A stretch of 24,152 bases of DNA from an uncultured Bacilli bacterium (GCA_934096295.1 CAKOLL010000015.1:5001-29152), one strand, 5' to 3'. Positions 1 to 9,189 are shown, counted from the first letter of the stretch. The notes: generated from the letters alone by a model not told the origin. Numbers and translations: made by a program.

Positions 1-916
1 AGCTATCTTTTAGAGCCGCAGCTAAAATTTCTGATGACGATGCCGATTTTTCATTAATTAAAATTACGATTGGATAATCTCTAGATGTTTGAGTTTTATC
101 ATAATAATCTTCTTTTTCATTTTTATCTTCTAAAGAATATATTAACTTACCTTCTTTTAAGAATAAACTAGCTGTAGTTTCAGCAGAATCCAAATATCCT
201 CCAGAGTTGTCTCTTAGATCAATTATTAATTTTTCCATTCCCTTTGACTCTAAATCACTTAAAGCTTTTTCAACTTGTGTTGTTAAAGGTTCTGAAAAAA
301 TGTCTATTTTCATATAACCAATTTTATTTTCTAATAATTCATATCTTACTGATGATGGTATACTTTCTACTTCCACATCAAAAGTTAGTTGTTCACCATC
401 TCTTTCAACAACTATGGATATTGTTTTGCCTTTAGCATCTTGTATTAAAGCTTTTATTGCATTTGGAACTTCTCTAACATCTGTTCCACCAACACTTATA
501 AATTTATCTCCAGCTTTTAAACCTGCGGCTTCTGCTGGACCATTTTTAGTAACATCTACTATTTCTGTGCCATTATATGTCACACCTATTCCATAGTAGC
601 TCCCTGATAATCTTTCTTCTAAATCTTCTCTTTGTTCTTTAGTTAAATATGTTGTGTAATTGTCTCCAAGGTAATTAAGCATGCCGTTGATAGCAGAATC
701 AATCATCTTTTCTTTATCTATTTCATCATAGTAATTATTTATAATATTAGAGTATGTTTTTAAAAATTCATTTAATTCTTTATCATTTGATAATCCCTTA
801 TAAGCTAAATTATAATTGTTAGTAACTATGACCCCGGCAGTTATTGCTGATGCTATTGATGTTATAAAAATAATGATTATAACACTAATTAAATTAAATC
901 CTTTGTTGTTTTTCAT
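1..916 (-). CDS. S41-family C-terminal processing peptidase (CtpA/Prc type), 3' end outside window
   Basis: Read on the minus strand from an ATG at 916 with a good ribosome site (AAGGTGA, 4 nt upstream). The frame stays open to the window edge, giving about 305 residues without the C-terminus. The N-terminus has one membrane segment (about residues 10-30), so the enzyme is anchored and acts outside the membrane. A PDZ domain follows, recognisable by GIGVTYNG, the P-A-AAGLKAGD stretch and the VERDG motif. The peptidase domain begins with the KIGYMKI and LIIDLRDNSGG strands and reaches the nucleophile motif SASSSEILAAALKD, where the catalytic Ser sits. The catalytic Lys would lie beyond the window. 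The family cleaves the C-termini of extracytoplasmic proteins. The substrate cannot be told from context. The family call is secure; the specific name (CtpA or CtpB) is not. Confidence 0.93.
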   Translation of the reverse strand, partial: MKNNKGFNLISVIIIIFITSIASAITAGVIVTNNYNLAYKGLSNDKELNEFLKTYSNIINNYYDEIDKEKMIDSAINGMLNYLGDNYTTYLTKEQREDLEERLSGSYYGIGVTYNGTEIVDVTKNGPAEAAGLKAGDKFISVGGTDVREVPNAIKALIQDAKGKTISIVVERDGEQLTFDVEVESIPSSVRYELLENKIGYMKIDIFSEPLTTQVEKALSDLESKGMEKLIIDLRDNSGGYLDSAETTASLFLKEGKLIYSLEDKNEKEDYYDKTQTSRDYPIVILINEKSASSSEILAAALKDS

Positions 917-975
917 TCTATCACCTTAATTTTATAATACCATTTTTACAAAAAAAAGAAAAGTTAAAAACTCTT

Positions 976-1536
976 CTATACGCTTAATTCTTTCTTTATT
1001 GTGTCAAGTGTTTCAATATATTTGACAACCTCACCCTTTTTAATTTTAACTAAAGTTAGATCTTTAAATGCAAATTCCGATACATTTTTGGCATTTGGAT
1101 TACTCTTTCCATCTGTTCCTACATAGTAGTCTTTATTAAATTTGTTATTTAAATCACAAAAGTATACTGGTAAGCTTTTTTCGTTATTCATATATTTTGT
1201 AACAAGGGCTGAATAATAAACGGCTTCACTAGCAGAACCATCATAAACTATTACATAATATTCTTCATCACTTTTATTTAATAATGTTCCAACACTTACT
1301 TTATCGTAGTCTATTGCACCAGCTGTTACATTATCATCTGTTTTAGTATCTTTATTTTTATTTAATAGACGTGTTACACCATATACTGCAAGAACTAAAA
1401 CTATAATACTAAATAATATAATAATAAATCTTTTTACTTCTTTTGATTCTTCACTTGTATATTTATCAATATTTATCCCATTTTTAGTCTTTTTAGTTGT
1501 TACTTTGTCATTTAATTTAATTTTTTTATTTGTCAT
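976..1536 (-). CDS. membrane-anchored protein with thioredoxin-fold-like external domain, function unknown
   Basis: 186 residues from ATG 1536, which has GGAGG 6 nt upstream; a longer frame begins at a TTG at 1563 but has no ribosome site. A Lys-rich cytoplasmic N-terminus of about 40 residues is followed by one membrane helix (FIIILFSIIVLVLAVYGV). The rest is extracellular. The part reading EEYYVIVYDGSASEAVYYSALV followed by LPVYFCDLNN resembles the first strand, helix and second strand of a thioredoxin fold, but no CxxC motif is present, so it is not an obvious redox enzyme. It has its own promoter just upstream and follows the terminator of the lipoprotein gene, so it is probably transcribed alone. 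Assignment to a named family is not possible from sequence reading; the fold is an inference. Confidence 0.75.
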   Translation of the reverse strand: MTNKKIKLNDKVTTKKTKNGINIDKYTSEESKEVKRFIIILFSIIVLVLAVYGVTRLLNKNKDTKTDDNVTAGAIDYDKVSVGTLLNKSDEEYYVIVYDGSASEAVYYSALVTKYMNNEKSLPVYFCDLNNKFNKDYYVGTDGKSNPNAKNVSEFAFKDLTLVKIKKGEVVKYIETLDTIKKELSV

Positions 1537-1554
1537 TTCTTTCCTCCGTAAATT

Positions 1555-1583
1555 ATTATACAAAACTTAATAGCATTTTGCAA
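1555..1583 (-). promoter_or_regulatory. sigma-A-type promoter of the thioredoxin-like gene
   Basis: On the minus strand there is TTGCAA (1583-1578), a 17-nt spacer and TATAAT (1560-1555). The -10 box ends 19 nt before the ATG at 1536, leaving a very short leader that contains the CGGAGG ribosome site. Confidence 0.7.
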
Positions 1584-1593
1584 GCATTCATAA

Positions 1594-1626
1594 CAAAAAG
1601 AATAGACATTATTTTTGCCTATCCTT
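1594..1626 (-). terminator. intrinsic terminator after the LolA-like lipoprotein gene
   Basis: Minus-strand stem AAGGATAGGC (1626-1617) pairs with GTCTATTCTT (1607-1598), 10 bp including two G-U pairs, with a 9-nt loop and then TTTTT. It lies directly after the stop codon at 1640. Confidence 0.75.
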
Positions 1627-1639
1627 ATTATATATATAA

Positions 1640-2779
1640 TTATTTTGTTGATATAACTGTTTTTGAATTACCAAGTGATTTTGCAACATTCACCATTTCA
1701 TTTGAAGATAAATCGCTACTTACTAGATAGTAACTTACGTTTTCAGCATTCCAACTAATGGAATTTGAACTCAAAGCTGCGATAGTCTTATCAAGCATTA
1801 ATGGATCTCCGAAAACTGGTATTACTTCAAATTCATCAGAGAATTTTGATGTTTCTTCTACAATTACGAAATTTTTATCACCACTAAATGTTAATATCAC
1901 TCTTTCTCCATCAGTTGTTGATACTGTTTCTGAACTTTTTAAATGTGTGTTTGTTGGTATATAAAGCGGATAAATTATACTATCAAGTGATGATGTTGTT
2001 TTATCACATTCTTTTCCTTCACACGTTTTATTGTCTTTACAATTTGTTCCTGAACAAGATTCATTCTTCTTTGTATCTTTATTATCTGTATTATTTTTAC
2101 TATCCTTATTTGTATCTGTAGTATTATTACTTGAATCCTTATTACTATCTTCAGCTTTTGTATCAATTAAATCTTCTAACACAAAGTCATCTTCTTTTAA
2201 TTTAGCTTTTAAATTTACACTTTTAAAAGTTACTTTAATTTTTATAATATCTTCATTATTATATACTTCTACTCCAGTGATGTTCATATCTTTATCAAAA
2301 TATATTTTTTGATAAGATAATTCTTCATTATTTGGATAATTAACTTTACTCTTGATTACATATCCTTTTTCATTTTTTTCAAATTTTTTTTCATTGTCAT
2401 TTTTAATATCTGTTACTAAATTTTGTAAAAGATACGCCTGAGATGAATTTTCTGGCCAAACACTATCAAATTTAAAGCTTTTATTTAAGCTTGGTGTAAC
2501 TACATATAATCCTTCTTTATTTTTTAAGATAACTTGTTCATGATTGTTCGTTTGATTTACTAAAACTACTTTATAAAAATCATCCTTTAAAAAATATGCA
2601 TCAATATTATAGGTAAATAATTCTTCTCCACTACTAATCTCCATTGTTCCATTCAATTTATACGATTTGCTGCTTTCTACGCTTTTTGTAAAATCATTAA
2701 CAGCATCTTCTAATTTGTAGGTTCCACATCCTGTTAGAATTAAACACATAGTTACTATTAACACTAAATACTTTTTCAT
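1640..2779 (-). CDS. LolA/GerS-like lipoprotein with C-terminal DUF4367-like domain
   Basis: 379 residues from ATG 2779 (GGGGATTTGGTA upstream; the in-frame TTG six bases earlier is too close to the ribosome site). The N-terminus is a lipoprotein signal with lipobox LTGC, Cys at residue 18. Residues about 20-205 (ELED..., SYKLNGTMEI, YKVVLVNQ, NITGVEVYNNEDIIKIKVTF) look like the LolA-type lipoprotein-carrier fold seen in Gram-positive proteins such as GerS and YdcC. A low-complexity Asp/Asn/Lys/Ser linker follows, carrying four Cys at about residues 242-258. The last 115 residues (IYPLYIPTNTHL, ERVILTFSGDKNFVIVEE) resemble a DUF4367-type domain. The protein is attached to the outer face of the membrane; its cargo is unknown. 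Spore-related roles known for relatives cannot be assumed here. Confidence 0.8.
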   Translation of the reverse strand: MKKYLVLIVTMCLILTGCGTYKLEDAVNDFTKSVESSKSYKLNGTMEISSGEELFTYNIDAYFLKDDFYKVVLVNQTNNHEQVILKNKEGLYVVTPSLNKSFKFDSVWPENSSQAYLLQNLVTDIKNDNEKKFEKNEKGYVIKSKVNYPNNEELSYQKIYFDKDMNITGVEVYNNEDIIKIKVTFKSVNLKAKLKEDDFVLEDLIDTKAEDSNKDSSNNTTDTNKDSKNNTDNKDTKKNESCSGTNCKDNKTCEGKECDKTTSSLDSIIYPLYIPTNTHLKSSETVSTTDGERVILTFSGDKNFVIVEETSKFSDEFEVIPVFGDPLMLDKTIAALSSNSISWNAENVSYYLVSSDLSSNEMVNVAKSLGNSKTVISTK

Positions 2780-2883
2780 TACCAAATCCCCTTTTCTAAT
2801 TAAATATATTTTTCCCTTTCAAAAATATGTATGTATATTATTTAATTTATGGTTAAAAATATAATTAAAGGGATGTGAAAATT

Positions 2884-3081
2884 ATGGCAATACTACAAAA
2901 GATAGCTTTAGTATTTACTATTATAGGTGCTATAGTATGGGGAATATATGGTTTATTTGATGTAAATATTGTAGCTAAGTTATTTAGTAATGTTAATATA
3001 CTAGAAAAAGCTATTTATGTAATTGTAGGTGTTTGTGGATTAATAAATATCGGTTTATTATTTACAAATATTGAAGACTAA
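2884..3081 (+). CDS. DUF378 family small membrane protein (YuzA-like)
   Basis: 65 residues from ATG 2884. A GTG at 2875 is in frame, but the ribosome site AAAGGGA lies only 1 nt before it and about 10 nt before the ATG, so ATG is chosen. Two hydrophobic helices (IALVFTIIGAIVWGIYGLF and AIYVIVGVCGLINIGLLF) surround a short loop containing DVNIVAKLF. This is the usual DUF378 pattern with the Gly-rich G-A-W-G stretch. The function of the family is unknown. It is the only plus-strand gene in the left part of the window and diverges from the lipoprotein gene. A TATAAT at about 2859-2864 is a possible -10 box. It shares a bidirectional terminator with the convergent cdaR. Confidence 0.88.
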   Translation: MAILQKIALVFTIIGAIVWGIYGLFDVNIVAKLFSNVNILEKAIYVIVGVCGLINIGLLFTNIED

Positions 3082-3116
3082 AAAAGTGCTAGCACTAAGC
3101 TAACACTTTTATTTTT
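3081..3116. terminator. bidirectional terminator between DUF378 gene and cdaR
   Basis: AAAAGTG (3082-3088) and TAGC (3090-3093) pair with GCTA (3099-3102) and CACTTTT (3104-3110) around a 5-nt loop. The single mismatch is C-A on the plus strand and becomes a G-U pair on the minus strand. T-runs follow on both sides. It serves the two convergent genes; the cdaR stop codon at 3109-3111 overlaps it. Confidence 0.85.
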
Positions 3117-4476
3117 GAGTAATTTTTATTTTAATCTTATTTGACACAACATAGCTTACAAGTGGGTTATTGTTATTAATTTTTACCTCAACCTCATGTT
3201 CTCCGACACCAAGACCTGATAAGTCTATGTAAGCACTGACTTTGTTTTCATCATCACCATTATTAATCTTATCCACAACTGATTTTACACCTTTTACTTG
3301 AACTGTAACATCTTTTGTGTCTATCAAGTTGGCTGTTAGGCCCTCGCTTAGATTAATCGGCGTTATGTTATTACTAATATCTATTGTTTTTTGTTCTTCT
3401 TCGCCGAATGTTACTTTAATTGTTACTTTTTCGGCACTCATTTTACGAACTCCGTTAGGTTTATTAATCGTTGCATTATATTGTTTGAAATCTTCTTTTC
3501 CAAGACCATCAACATTAATGGTTACTGGAACACTATTTATCTTATCTAATTCTTCTTGATCGCCATAAATAGTAATAGAGTAATTTGTTTCACCATTTAT
3601 AAGTATTGATGCAAGTGATTTTCCGGCGATTAATTCTCCGGTAGTTTCAATTGAAATAGGTACTGCTTTTGAATAACTTTCTAATATTACTGTTGCACTT
3701 ATTGTGCCTGGTACAATTTCAACATTTGTTAATTTATTACCTTTAGAGTCATACGCTACTAGCTCAACATTATCTATATCATGAGTTCCGGCTTCACTAA
3801 AGTTTTGTTTTGCTAAATCTATTAATGCTTTTACAGATGCTATTTCTGCTAGGGCATCACTACCACCTTTTACAACTACCTCTGTTTTATTTAAAGCAAC
3901 TGATTTAACACTTAATTTACTATCTAGCGCATTTATATTAAGCAAATCATATGATAATGTTTTAACTTGACTTTCTTTATTCTTAACAATAACTTGAACA
4001 TATGAAGGGTCTAACTTATACGTCAATGAATGTATTGGTTTTGAATATGAGAAATAAACCTTGTATGGATTGTCACTTGGGGTGTATTCAGATAAATCTA
4101 ATACTACCTCATATTCACCTAGTTGTTTTGCTAGATAAATATCACTTTTTCTACCTGTTAATGTAATATCAACAGTCTCAGGAACACCTTCGATAACATA
4201 AGCTTCTTCATTATATTTAACTACCACTGGTACTCCACGAATTTCTTCTGCTTCTGTTTTAACTAAATTAATTACTTTCGAATCTATTAATAAAAACATT
4301 ATTACAGCAAGGAACAATGATAAATATATTAAAAAATGAGGTCTATTTAATAATTTATCTAACTTTCCTTGATTCTTTTTGAATTTTTTTGATAGATAAT
4401 ATATAAATCTACTTATTGGCACAACTATTTTTTGATCTATAAACTTATATATTTTTTTAAATAATCTTGTTATCAT
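3109..4476 (-). CDS. cdaR: CdaR, YbbR-domain regulator of the CdaA diadenylate cyclase
   Basis: 455 residues. A basic N-terminal region is followed by one membrane helix (about residues 49-66, IYLSLFLAVIMFLLI). The rest is extracellular and is built of about four YbbR repeats, recognisable by recurring patterns such as VPETVDITLTGRKSDI, KTEVVVKGGSDAL, YSITIYGDQEELDKI and VTVQVKGVKSVVDKI. CdaR proteins sit in the membrane with CdaA and modulate c-di-AMP synthesis. The ATG at 4476 overlaps the stop codon of cdaA (ATGA), so the two are translationally coupled, which supports the assignment. A glmM gene often follows this pair but is absent here; transcription ends at the bidirectional terminator. 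Confidence 0.93.
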   Translation of the reverse strand: MITRLFKKIYKFIDQKIVVPISRFIYYLSKKFKKNQGKLDKLLNRPHFLIYLSLFLAVIMFLLIDSKVINLVKTEAEEIRGVPVVVKYNEEAYVIEGVPETVDITLTGRKSDIYLAKQLGEYEVVLDLSEYTPSDNPYKVYFSYSKPIHSLTYKLDPSYVQVIVKNKESQVKTLSYDLLNINALDSKLSVKSVALNKTEVVVKGGSDALAEIASVKALIDLAKQNFSEAGTHDIDNVELVAYDSKGNKLTNVEIVPGTISATVILESYSKAVPISIETTGELIAGKSLASILINGETNYSITIYGDQEELDKINSVPVTINVDGLGKEDFKQYNATINKPNGVRKMSAEKVTIKVTFGEEEQKTIDISNNITPINLSEGLTANLIDTKDVTVQVKGVKSVVDKINNGDDENKVSAYIDLSGLGVGEHEVEVKINNNNPLVSYVVSNKIKIKITQK

Positions 4477-5288
4477 TCTTCTTCACCTTCACTTTCATCA
4501 TCAGCTTCGAAGAAAACTTCCATTTTTGGTTTTAACTCGTCAATTAGCATCATTCTAAATTGATCAGGATCTAAATTATAGTGAAGATTACTATCTACTG
4601 CTATTGATAATCTTCCTGTTTCTTCACTAACTACTAATGCTATGGCATCACTTTCTTCAGCAATACCTAATGCTGCTCTATGTCTTGTCCCAAGTCTTTT
4701 TGAAACATTTGGATTCATACTTGTTCTAAATACGGCTCCAGCACATGTAATTCTATCTCCTTGAATAATTACACCGCCATCATGAAGTGGTGAATTTGGG
4801 AAGAATATTGTTTCAAGTAATGAATCAGATATATCAGCATAAACTTTAGTTGCATTCTTTATATATTCTTCTAAAGATATTTCTCTTTCAATTACAATTA
4901 AGGCTCCGATTCTATTTTTGCGTAAATATTCTACTGAACGCATTATCTCATAAACTACTTTTTCTCTTTCATCAACAGTTAATATTTTGTGACGACCTAA
5001 TAGTTGTGTACGTCCTAAAGATTCTAGAACGCTTCTTATTTCTGGTTGGAATATTACAATAATAGCAAGTGGTCCCCATTGTATTGCATACTCGAGGATT
5101 ACCCCAACTGTATAAAGATTTAATATATCACTTACAACTTTGACTAGAAGAATAATAAATACTCCTTTAACTATCAAAACCATTTTAATGTTATTCTTAA
5201 CGTTTTTTAATATATAGTAAAATGCTAACCAAACTAAGCATATGTCTAACAATTTTGTAAAAATTTCCCAGATTGTTGAGAGATTCAT
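4473..5288 (-). CDS. cdaA: CdaA, membrane diadenylate cyclase making c-di-AMP
   Basis: 271 residues, the usual CdaA length. Three N-terminal membrane segments (about residues 12-28, 35-60 and 65-80) precede the DAC domain. The catalytic motif is LHDGGVII (about 168-175); most family members have DGA, so DGG is a mild variation. The second motif GTRHRAALGIAEESDAIALVVSEETG (about 200-225) includes the RHR triad that binds ATP. The enzyme condenses two ATP into c-di-AMP, which controls potassium and osmotic balance and wall homeostasis. A TATAAT box upstream, around 5315, with only a weak -35, suggests a local promoter. It is coupled to cdaR. Confidence 0.96.
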   Translation of the reverse strand: MNLSTIWEIFTKLLDICLVWLAFYYILKNVKNNIKMVLIVKGVFIILLVKVVSDILNLYTVGVILEYAIQWGPLAIIVIFQPEIRSVLESLGRTQLLGRHKILTVDEREKVVYEIMRSVEYLRKNRIGALIVIEREISLEEYIKNATKVYADISDSLLETIFFPNSPLHDGGVIIQGDRITCAGAVFRTSMNPNVSKRLGTRHRAALGIAEESDAIALVVSEETGRLSIAVDSNLHYNLDPDQFRMMLIDELKPKMEVFFEADDESEGEEE

Positions 5289-5332
5289 TTAAACACCATC
5301 CTTTGTACTTATCTATTATAACAAATTTTATA

Positions 5333-5360
5333 TAAAATAAAAAGGGGTAATCTCCCCCAA
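5333..5360 (-). terminator. intrinsic terminator after the yerB-like / small membrane gene pair
   Basis: On the minus strand GGGG pairs with CCCC (5355-5344 region) around a short loop and is followed by TTTTTATTTT. It lies immediately after the stop of the 81-residue gene and upstream of cdaA. Confidence 0.7.
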
Positions 5361-5361
5361 T

Positions 5362-5607
5362 TTATAAATTGTTATTTTCATTTTTGTTTACGCTTTTATT
5401 TTCATTAACAAACTGTTGTAAAGACATGTTTGTATTAACTGGAATATCCGTTATTACTTTTTCATTATTGTTTGCATCTATTTTATAAGCTTTGGCTTTT
5501 TTATTTTTCTTATCAACAAAATATCCAATTAATGCTAATAATAAAATTATAGAAGCTATATTAAATATTACATGATATTCTGTTATAAAATCAACAAACT
5601 TTGTCAT
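5362..5607 (-). CDS. small single-pass membrane protein, unknown function
   Basis: 81 residues, ATG with GGAG at a 9-nt distance. One membrane helix at about residues 14-32 (IFNIASIILLLALIGYFVD) is followed by a Lys-rich stop-transfer stretch and a polar Asn/Lys-rich tail. It resembles bacterial small membrane proteins with no assigned family. It begins 16 nt after the YerB-like lipoprotein gene and ends at a terminator, so it is the last gene of an rnr-smpB-yerB-like transcript. Confidence 0.7.
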   Translation of the reverse strand: MTKFVDFITEYHVIFNIASIILLLALIGYFVDKKNKKAKAYKIDANNNEKVITDIPVNTNMSLQQFVNENKSVNKNENNNL

Positions 5608-5623
5608 TACGCTTTTCTCCTTT

Positions 5624-6652
5624 TTATTCTATAGTTAATTTTTGCCCTTCTGGTTGGATTTGTATAAATGTATTTCCATCATTTACATCTATTTCTTTTC
5701 CATCATTATAATAATATTTGGTTTGGCTTTTTCTAGATTCTTTTACCCATTTAATTGGTATGCTATAGCCATCGGTTATATAATATCCAACACCTGAGCC
5801 AATATTTTCAATATTTTGTCTACCTTTATTTTCACCATCATTAAGGGTAGTATTTTTTACTTGATAAGTTATAATATTTTTAAAATGATATTGTTTTTTA
5901 GTAACATAATCTGTATGAGCTTTTCCATTTACACTTCTTAGATAATATTTGTTATTTTCGTCATATTTATAACTTGTTACATAACTGTTTGAGTATGTTA
6001 TTGAAATATTATTTGCTACTTTTGCATCTTCCTTTTTTGAAAGATCTATTTCATCAACGCTATAATTTAATAATAAATCATTATTTCTTGTAGTCCTTTT
6101 ATTTCCTAAGCCATTATTCAATTTTTCAATGCTTGTAAATAATGTGTGTTCACTTGCTACGTTTAAAGACTTATCTCGCCATCCAGTTTTAGAATTATCC
6201 ACAACGATTCTATCAATTCCTAAAGCGCTAAAATCGCTTTGAGCTTGAGGACTTTGACCGTGATGAACGTATATAGCGTCATTTTCTAATGCGTAATCTA
6301 AAAAATAATGTCTTGCACTACGAATAGATCCAATTCTAGTGGTATTTTGATCCATAAATAATGCTAAATATCTTGTAATTCCACCTTCAACTATTATTTC
6401 ATACATCAAATATGCATCTTGTAAGCCACTTTGTAATGGTCTTGCTACATGAATATTATTAATCATAACGGCATATGGTCTTGATTTACTGCTTGTATCA
6501 ACAATCTTTAATTGTTTCTTTTCGGGGTCTTTAACCTCAGTATTATCTTTTTTTCCATCATTTGTTTTTTCATCTTTACCACATCCAGATAGTGATAATG
6601 CTAATGCAAGAATTAATAAACTTGCTAATATTGTTTTTAATTTAATTTTCAT
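5624..6652 (-). CDS. DUF3048 (YerB-like) lipoprotein
   Basis: 342 residues. The signal peptide ends in lipobox SLSGC with Cys at residue 24, so the product is a membrane-attached extracellular lipoprotein. A Lys/Asp-rich linker follows. The DUF3048 body is recognised by SRPYAVMINNIHVARPLQSG, YEIIVEGGITRYLALF, IGSIRSARHYFLDYA and the C-terminal YYITDGYSIPIKW. The length fits B. subtilis YerB. The family role is not established; an envelope function is the usual guess. The ribosome site AGGAGG lies inside the last codons of smpB, two genes apart by 2 nt, which indicates co-translation. Confidence 0.9.
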   Translation of the reverse strand: MKIKLKTILASLLILALALSLSGCGKDEKTNDGKKDNTEVKDPEKKQLKIVDTSSKSRPYAVMINNIHVARPLQSGLQDAYLMYEIIVEGGITRYLALFMDQNTTRIGSIRSARHYFLDYALENDAIYVHHGQSPQAQSDFSALGIDRIVVDNSKTGWRDKSLNVASEHTLFTSIEKLNNGLGNKRTTRNNDLLLNYSVDEIDLSKKEDAKVANNISITYSNSYVTSYKYDENNKYYLRSVNGKAHTDYVTKKQYHFKNIITYQVKNTTLNDGENKGRQNIENIGSGVGYYITDGYSIPIKWVKESRKSQTKYYYNDGKEIDVNDGNTFIQIQPEGQKLTIE

Positions 6653-6654
6653 TT

Positions 6655-7085
6655 TTAGTACCTCCTTAATCGATTTTCTCTTTCCATATCTCTCTTTTTA
6701 ATGGTTTCGCGCTTATCATGTAGTTTCTTTCCTTTAGCTACGCCGATTAGTATTTTAGCTTTACCATTTTTCAAATACATTTTAAGAGGGATAAGGGTTT
6801 GCCCTTCACGGCTAGTTAACTCTAATAACCTTTTTATTTCTTTTTTGTGAAGCAGTAGTTTTCGTTCTCTGGTAGGTTCATGATTAAAAATACTTCCTTC
6901 ATCATATTTATCAATAAACATGTTTATGATATATGCTTCGTTATTCTTTATTCTTACATAGGAATCTGTTATATTTACAGAACCTTTTTTAACAGACTTT
7001 ATTTCTGTTCCTTTAAGTACTATACCAGCTTCAATTTCTTCAGTTATAAAATAATTGAAATATGCTTTTTTATTGATTATTTCCA
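6655..7085 (-). CDS. smpB: SmpB, tmRNA-binding protein
   Basis: 143 residues from ATG 7085, which has GGTGAT 5 nt upstream; an in-frame ATG at 7098 has no ribosome site. The protein starts with NKKAYFNYFITEEIEAGIVLKGTEIKSV, the characteristic SmpB beta-barrel with the tmRNA-binding Gly-Thr-Glu-Lys/Ile stretch. It ends in the basic tail KKLHDKRETIKKRD that enters the ribosome decoding site. SmpB escorts tmRNA to stalled ribosomes for trans-translation. The start overlaps the end of rnr by 16 nt; RNase R degrades the mRNAs released by this pathway, so the pairing makes functional sense. Very secure. Confidence 0.97.
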
Positions 7086-9184
7086 TTATTATCACCATTT
7101 ACTAGTTCAAAGTCAATTATACCTTGATTTTTATTGGCATTTGTAACAACTATTTTTACTCTGTCTCCGATACGATATTTTTTCTTTTTATTAGCACTTA
7201 TTAACGCTAACATTTCTGGAACATAGGTGTAAAATCCATCTAGAGTACTTATATGTATTAAACCTTCGATTAAATTATCAAGTTCTACGAACATTCCAAA
7301 ATTTGTTACTCCGCTTATTATACCTTTGTATTCTTCCCCAATATGACTTTCCATGTATTCAGCCATTTTCATATCCAGTACATCGCGTTCTGCTTCAACT
7401 GAATTTACCTCGGTTTCACTTGAATGCTCTGCAACATCAATTAAATACTTAGCATTAAAGTTAACTGTTTCCATATCTATTCTATTTTCAAATAAATACG
7501 TTCTAAGTAATCTATGAACCGTAAGGTCTGGAAATCTTCTTATTGGACTTGTAAAATGAGTATAGTTTTTACTAGCTAATCCAAAATGGCCAATATTATT
7601 TGTGCTATAAATGGCTTTTTTCATGCTACGTAATAACATGTCTGACAATATTACAAATTCATCTTTATCTCGAAATTCATTTAACAAATTTTGCATGGTA
7701 ACAGGTGTTATTTTATTTAAATTAGTATGAATTTGATATCCCATTTGCTTAATTAAGTTAGAAAAATCTTCAATCTTTTCAGCATTTGGTAAATCATGCA
7801 CACGATATATAAATGGCAAGTCCATATTACTTATGTGTGTTGCTACAGTTTCGTTAGCTGCAATCATAAAGTCTTCAATTAGTTTTTCACCAGTACCTTG
7901 TACTCTTTTAACTATATCAATTGCTTTACCATTTTCATCTTGAATGACTTTAGCCTCATCAATTCCAAAATCTATATATCCACGATTTATTTTTTCTTGT
8001 CTTAACATCTTAGATAGTTCATGCATTAATTTTAAAGTATCTGCAAACTCTTCATAACCTTCTGGAATTATGTTTTCATCTAATATTTTATTAACATTTT
8101 TATAAGTCATTTGCTTTCTAGACTTAATGTATGATGGAAATATATCATAATCTATTACTTTTCCATTACCATCAATAGTCATTACACAACTTATTGTTAA
8201 TCTAATTACCTCAGGATTTAATGAACATATACCATTAGATAATTGATGTGGTATCATAGGAATTACTGTGTCAGCTAGATAACTTGATGTTCCTCTTGAA
8301 AAGGCACTATCATAAAGAGCTGTACCTACTTTTACATAGCTAGATACATCAGCAATATGTACTCCAAGGATGTAATTCTTGCCATCTTTTTTTACACTTA
8401 TGGCATCATCGATGTCTTTTGTATCATCGCCATCTATTGTAAATATCATTTCATTTGTTAAATCTGTTCTGCCAATTAAATCATTTTCACATACCTCATC
8501 CGGTATACTCTTAAGTTCTCTTATTACATCTTCGCTAAAATCTGTTTCAATGCAATGTTTGGCAGCAATAGTAAGAATATCCACCCCAGGATCATTCTTA
8601 TGACCAATTATTTTTTCTACTTTTCCAAGGAAGGTTCTATTGCCAATTTCTTTTATGATTGAAACTATTACTTTGTGTCCTTCAACACAACCTTTCATAC
8701 TTTCTTTTGTTAATTTAACTGCTATATTCAATTTTTCATCATCTGTTTTAAATGCAAGACTCTTTTTGTCTTTTACTATTTCACCCACAACAGTTTTTAA
8801 ATCTCTTTTTAATATGTTTCTAATATATCCTTCTGGATCTGGGTCATTTAATCTTGTTTTAATTTCTACCTCAACAAAGTCACCATTAATTGCACCATTT
8901 AAATCGTTACTGTGAACAAATATGTCTTCTGGTTCACATTCGACAAAACCATTACCATTTTTATTTATTCTTAATTTACCAACCTTTAGTGATTTAGTAT
9001 TATTCATTAACATGTATTCTCTAGTTTTTGACATGTGTAAAATACCATCACTAACTAATTCTTTAAGTGTGTTTTCTAGTTCTGTTATTTCTTCCATGCC
9101 TCGCAAATGGAGTTTATTGTTTATTTCGTTTATGCTTTGCCCTTTCGTTTCTTCTTTTAATATTTCTAATATTTTTTCCTTCAT
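7070..9184 (-). CDS. rnr: RNase R, 3'-5' exoribonuclease
   Basis: 704 residues, typical for Bacillota RNase R. Domain order: N-terminal winged-helix segment (about 1-60), cold-shock OB folds (about 65-220), the RNB catalytic domain with FTIDGDDTKDIDDAIS (about 248-263) holding the metal-binding aspartates, GLASKNYTHFTSPIRRFPDL further on, and a C-terminal S1 domain (about 620-695, GEEYKGIISGVTNFGMFVEL). It degrades structured RNA and takes part in trans-translation and rRNA turnover. It starts 5 nt after the pilin-like gene and overlaps smpB. In many Bacillota, rnr lies next to secG; here the two are separated by about 7.8 kb of accessory DNA. Confidence 0.97.
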   Translation of the reverse strand: MKEKILEILKEETKGQSINEINNKLHLRGMEEITELENTLKELVSDGILHMSKTREYMLMNNTKSLKVGKLRINKNGNGFVECEPEDIFVHSNDLNGAINGDFVEVEIKTRLNDPDPEGYIRNILKRDLKTVVGEIVKDKKSLAFKTDDEKLNIAVKLTKESMKGCVEGHKVIVSIIKEIGNRTFLGKVEKIIGHKNDPGVDILTIAAKHCIETDFSEDVIRELKSIPDEVCENDLIGRTDLTNEMIFTIDGDDTKDIDDAISVKKDGKNYILGVHIADVSSYVKVGTALYDSAFSRGTSSYLADTVIPMIPHQLSNGICSLNPEVIRLTISCVMTIDGNGKVIDYDIFPSYIKSRKQMTYKNVNKILDENIIPEGYEEFADTLKLMHELSKMLRQEKINRGYIDFGIDEAKVIQDENGKAIDIVKRVQGTGEKLIEDFMIAANETVATHISNMDLPFIYRVHDLPNAEKIEDFSNLIKQMGYQIHTNLNKITPVTMQNLLNEFRDKDEFVILSDMLLRSMKKAIYSTNNIGHFGLASKNYTHFTSPIRRFPDLTVHRLLRTYLFENRIDMETVNFNAKYLIDVAEHSSETEVNSVEAERDVLDMKMAEYMESHIGEEYKGIISGVTNFGMFVELDNLIEGLIHISTLDGFYTYVPEMLALISANKKKKYRIGDRVKIVVTNANKNQGIIDFELVNGDNNGNNQ

Positions 9185-9189
9185 CTTGC

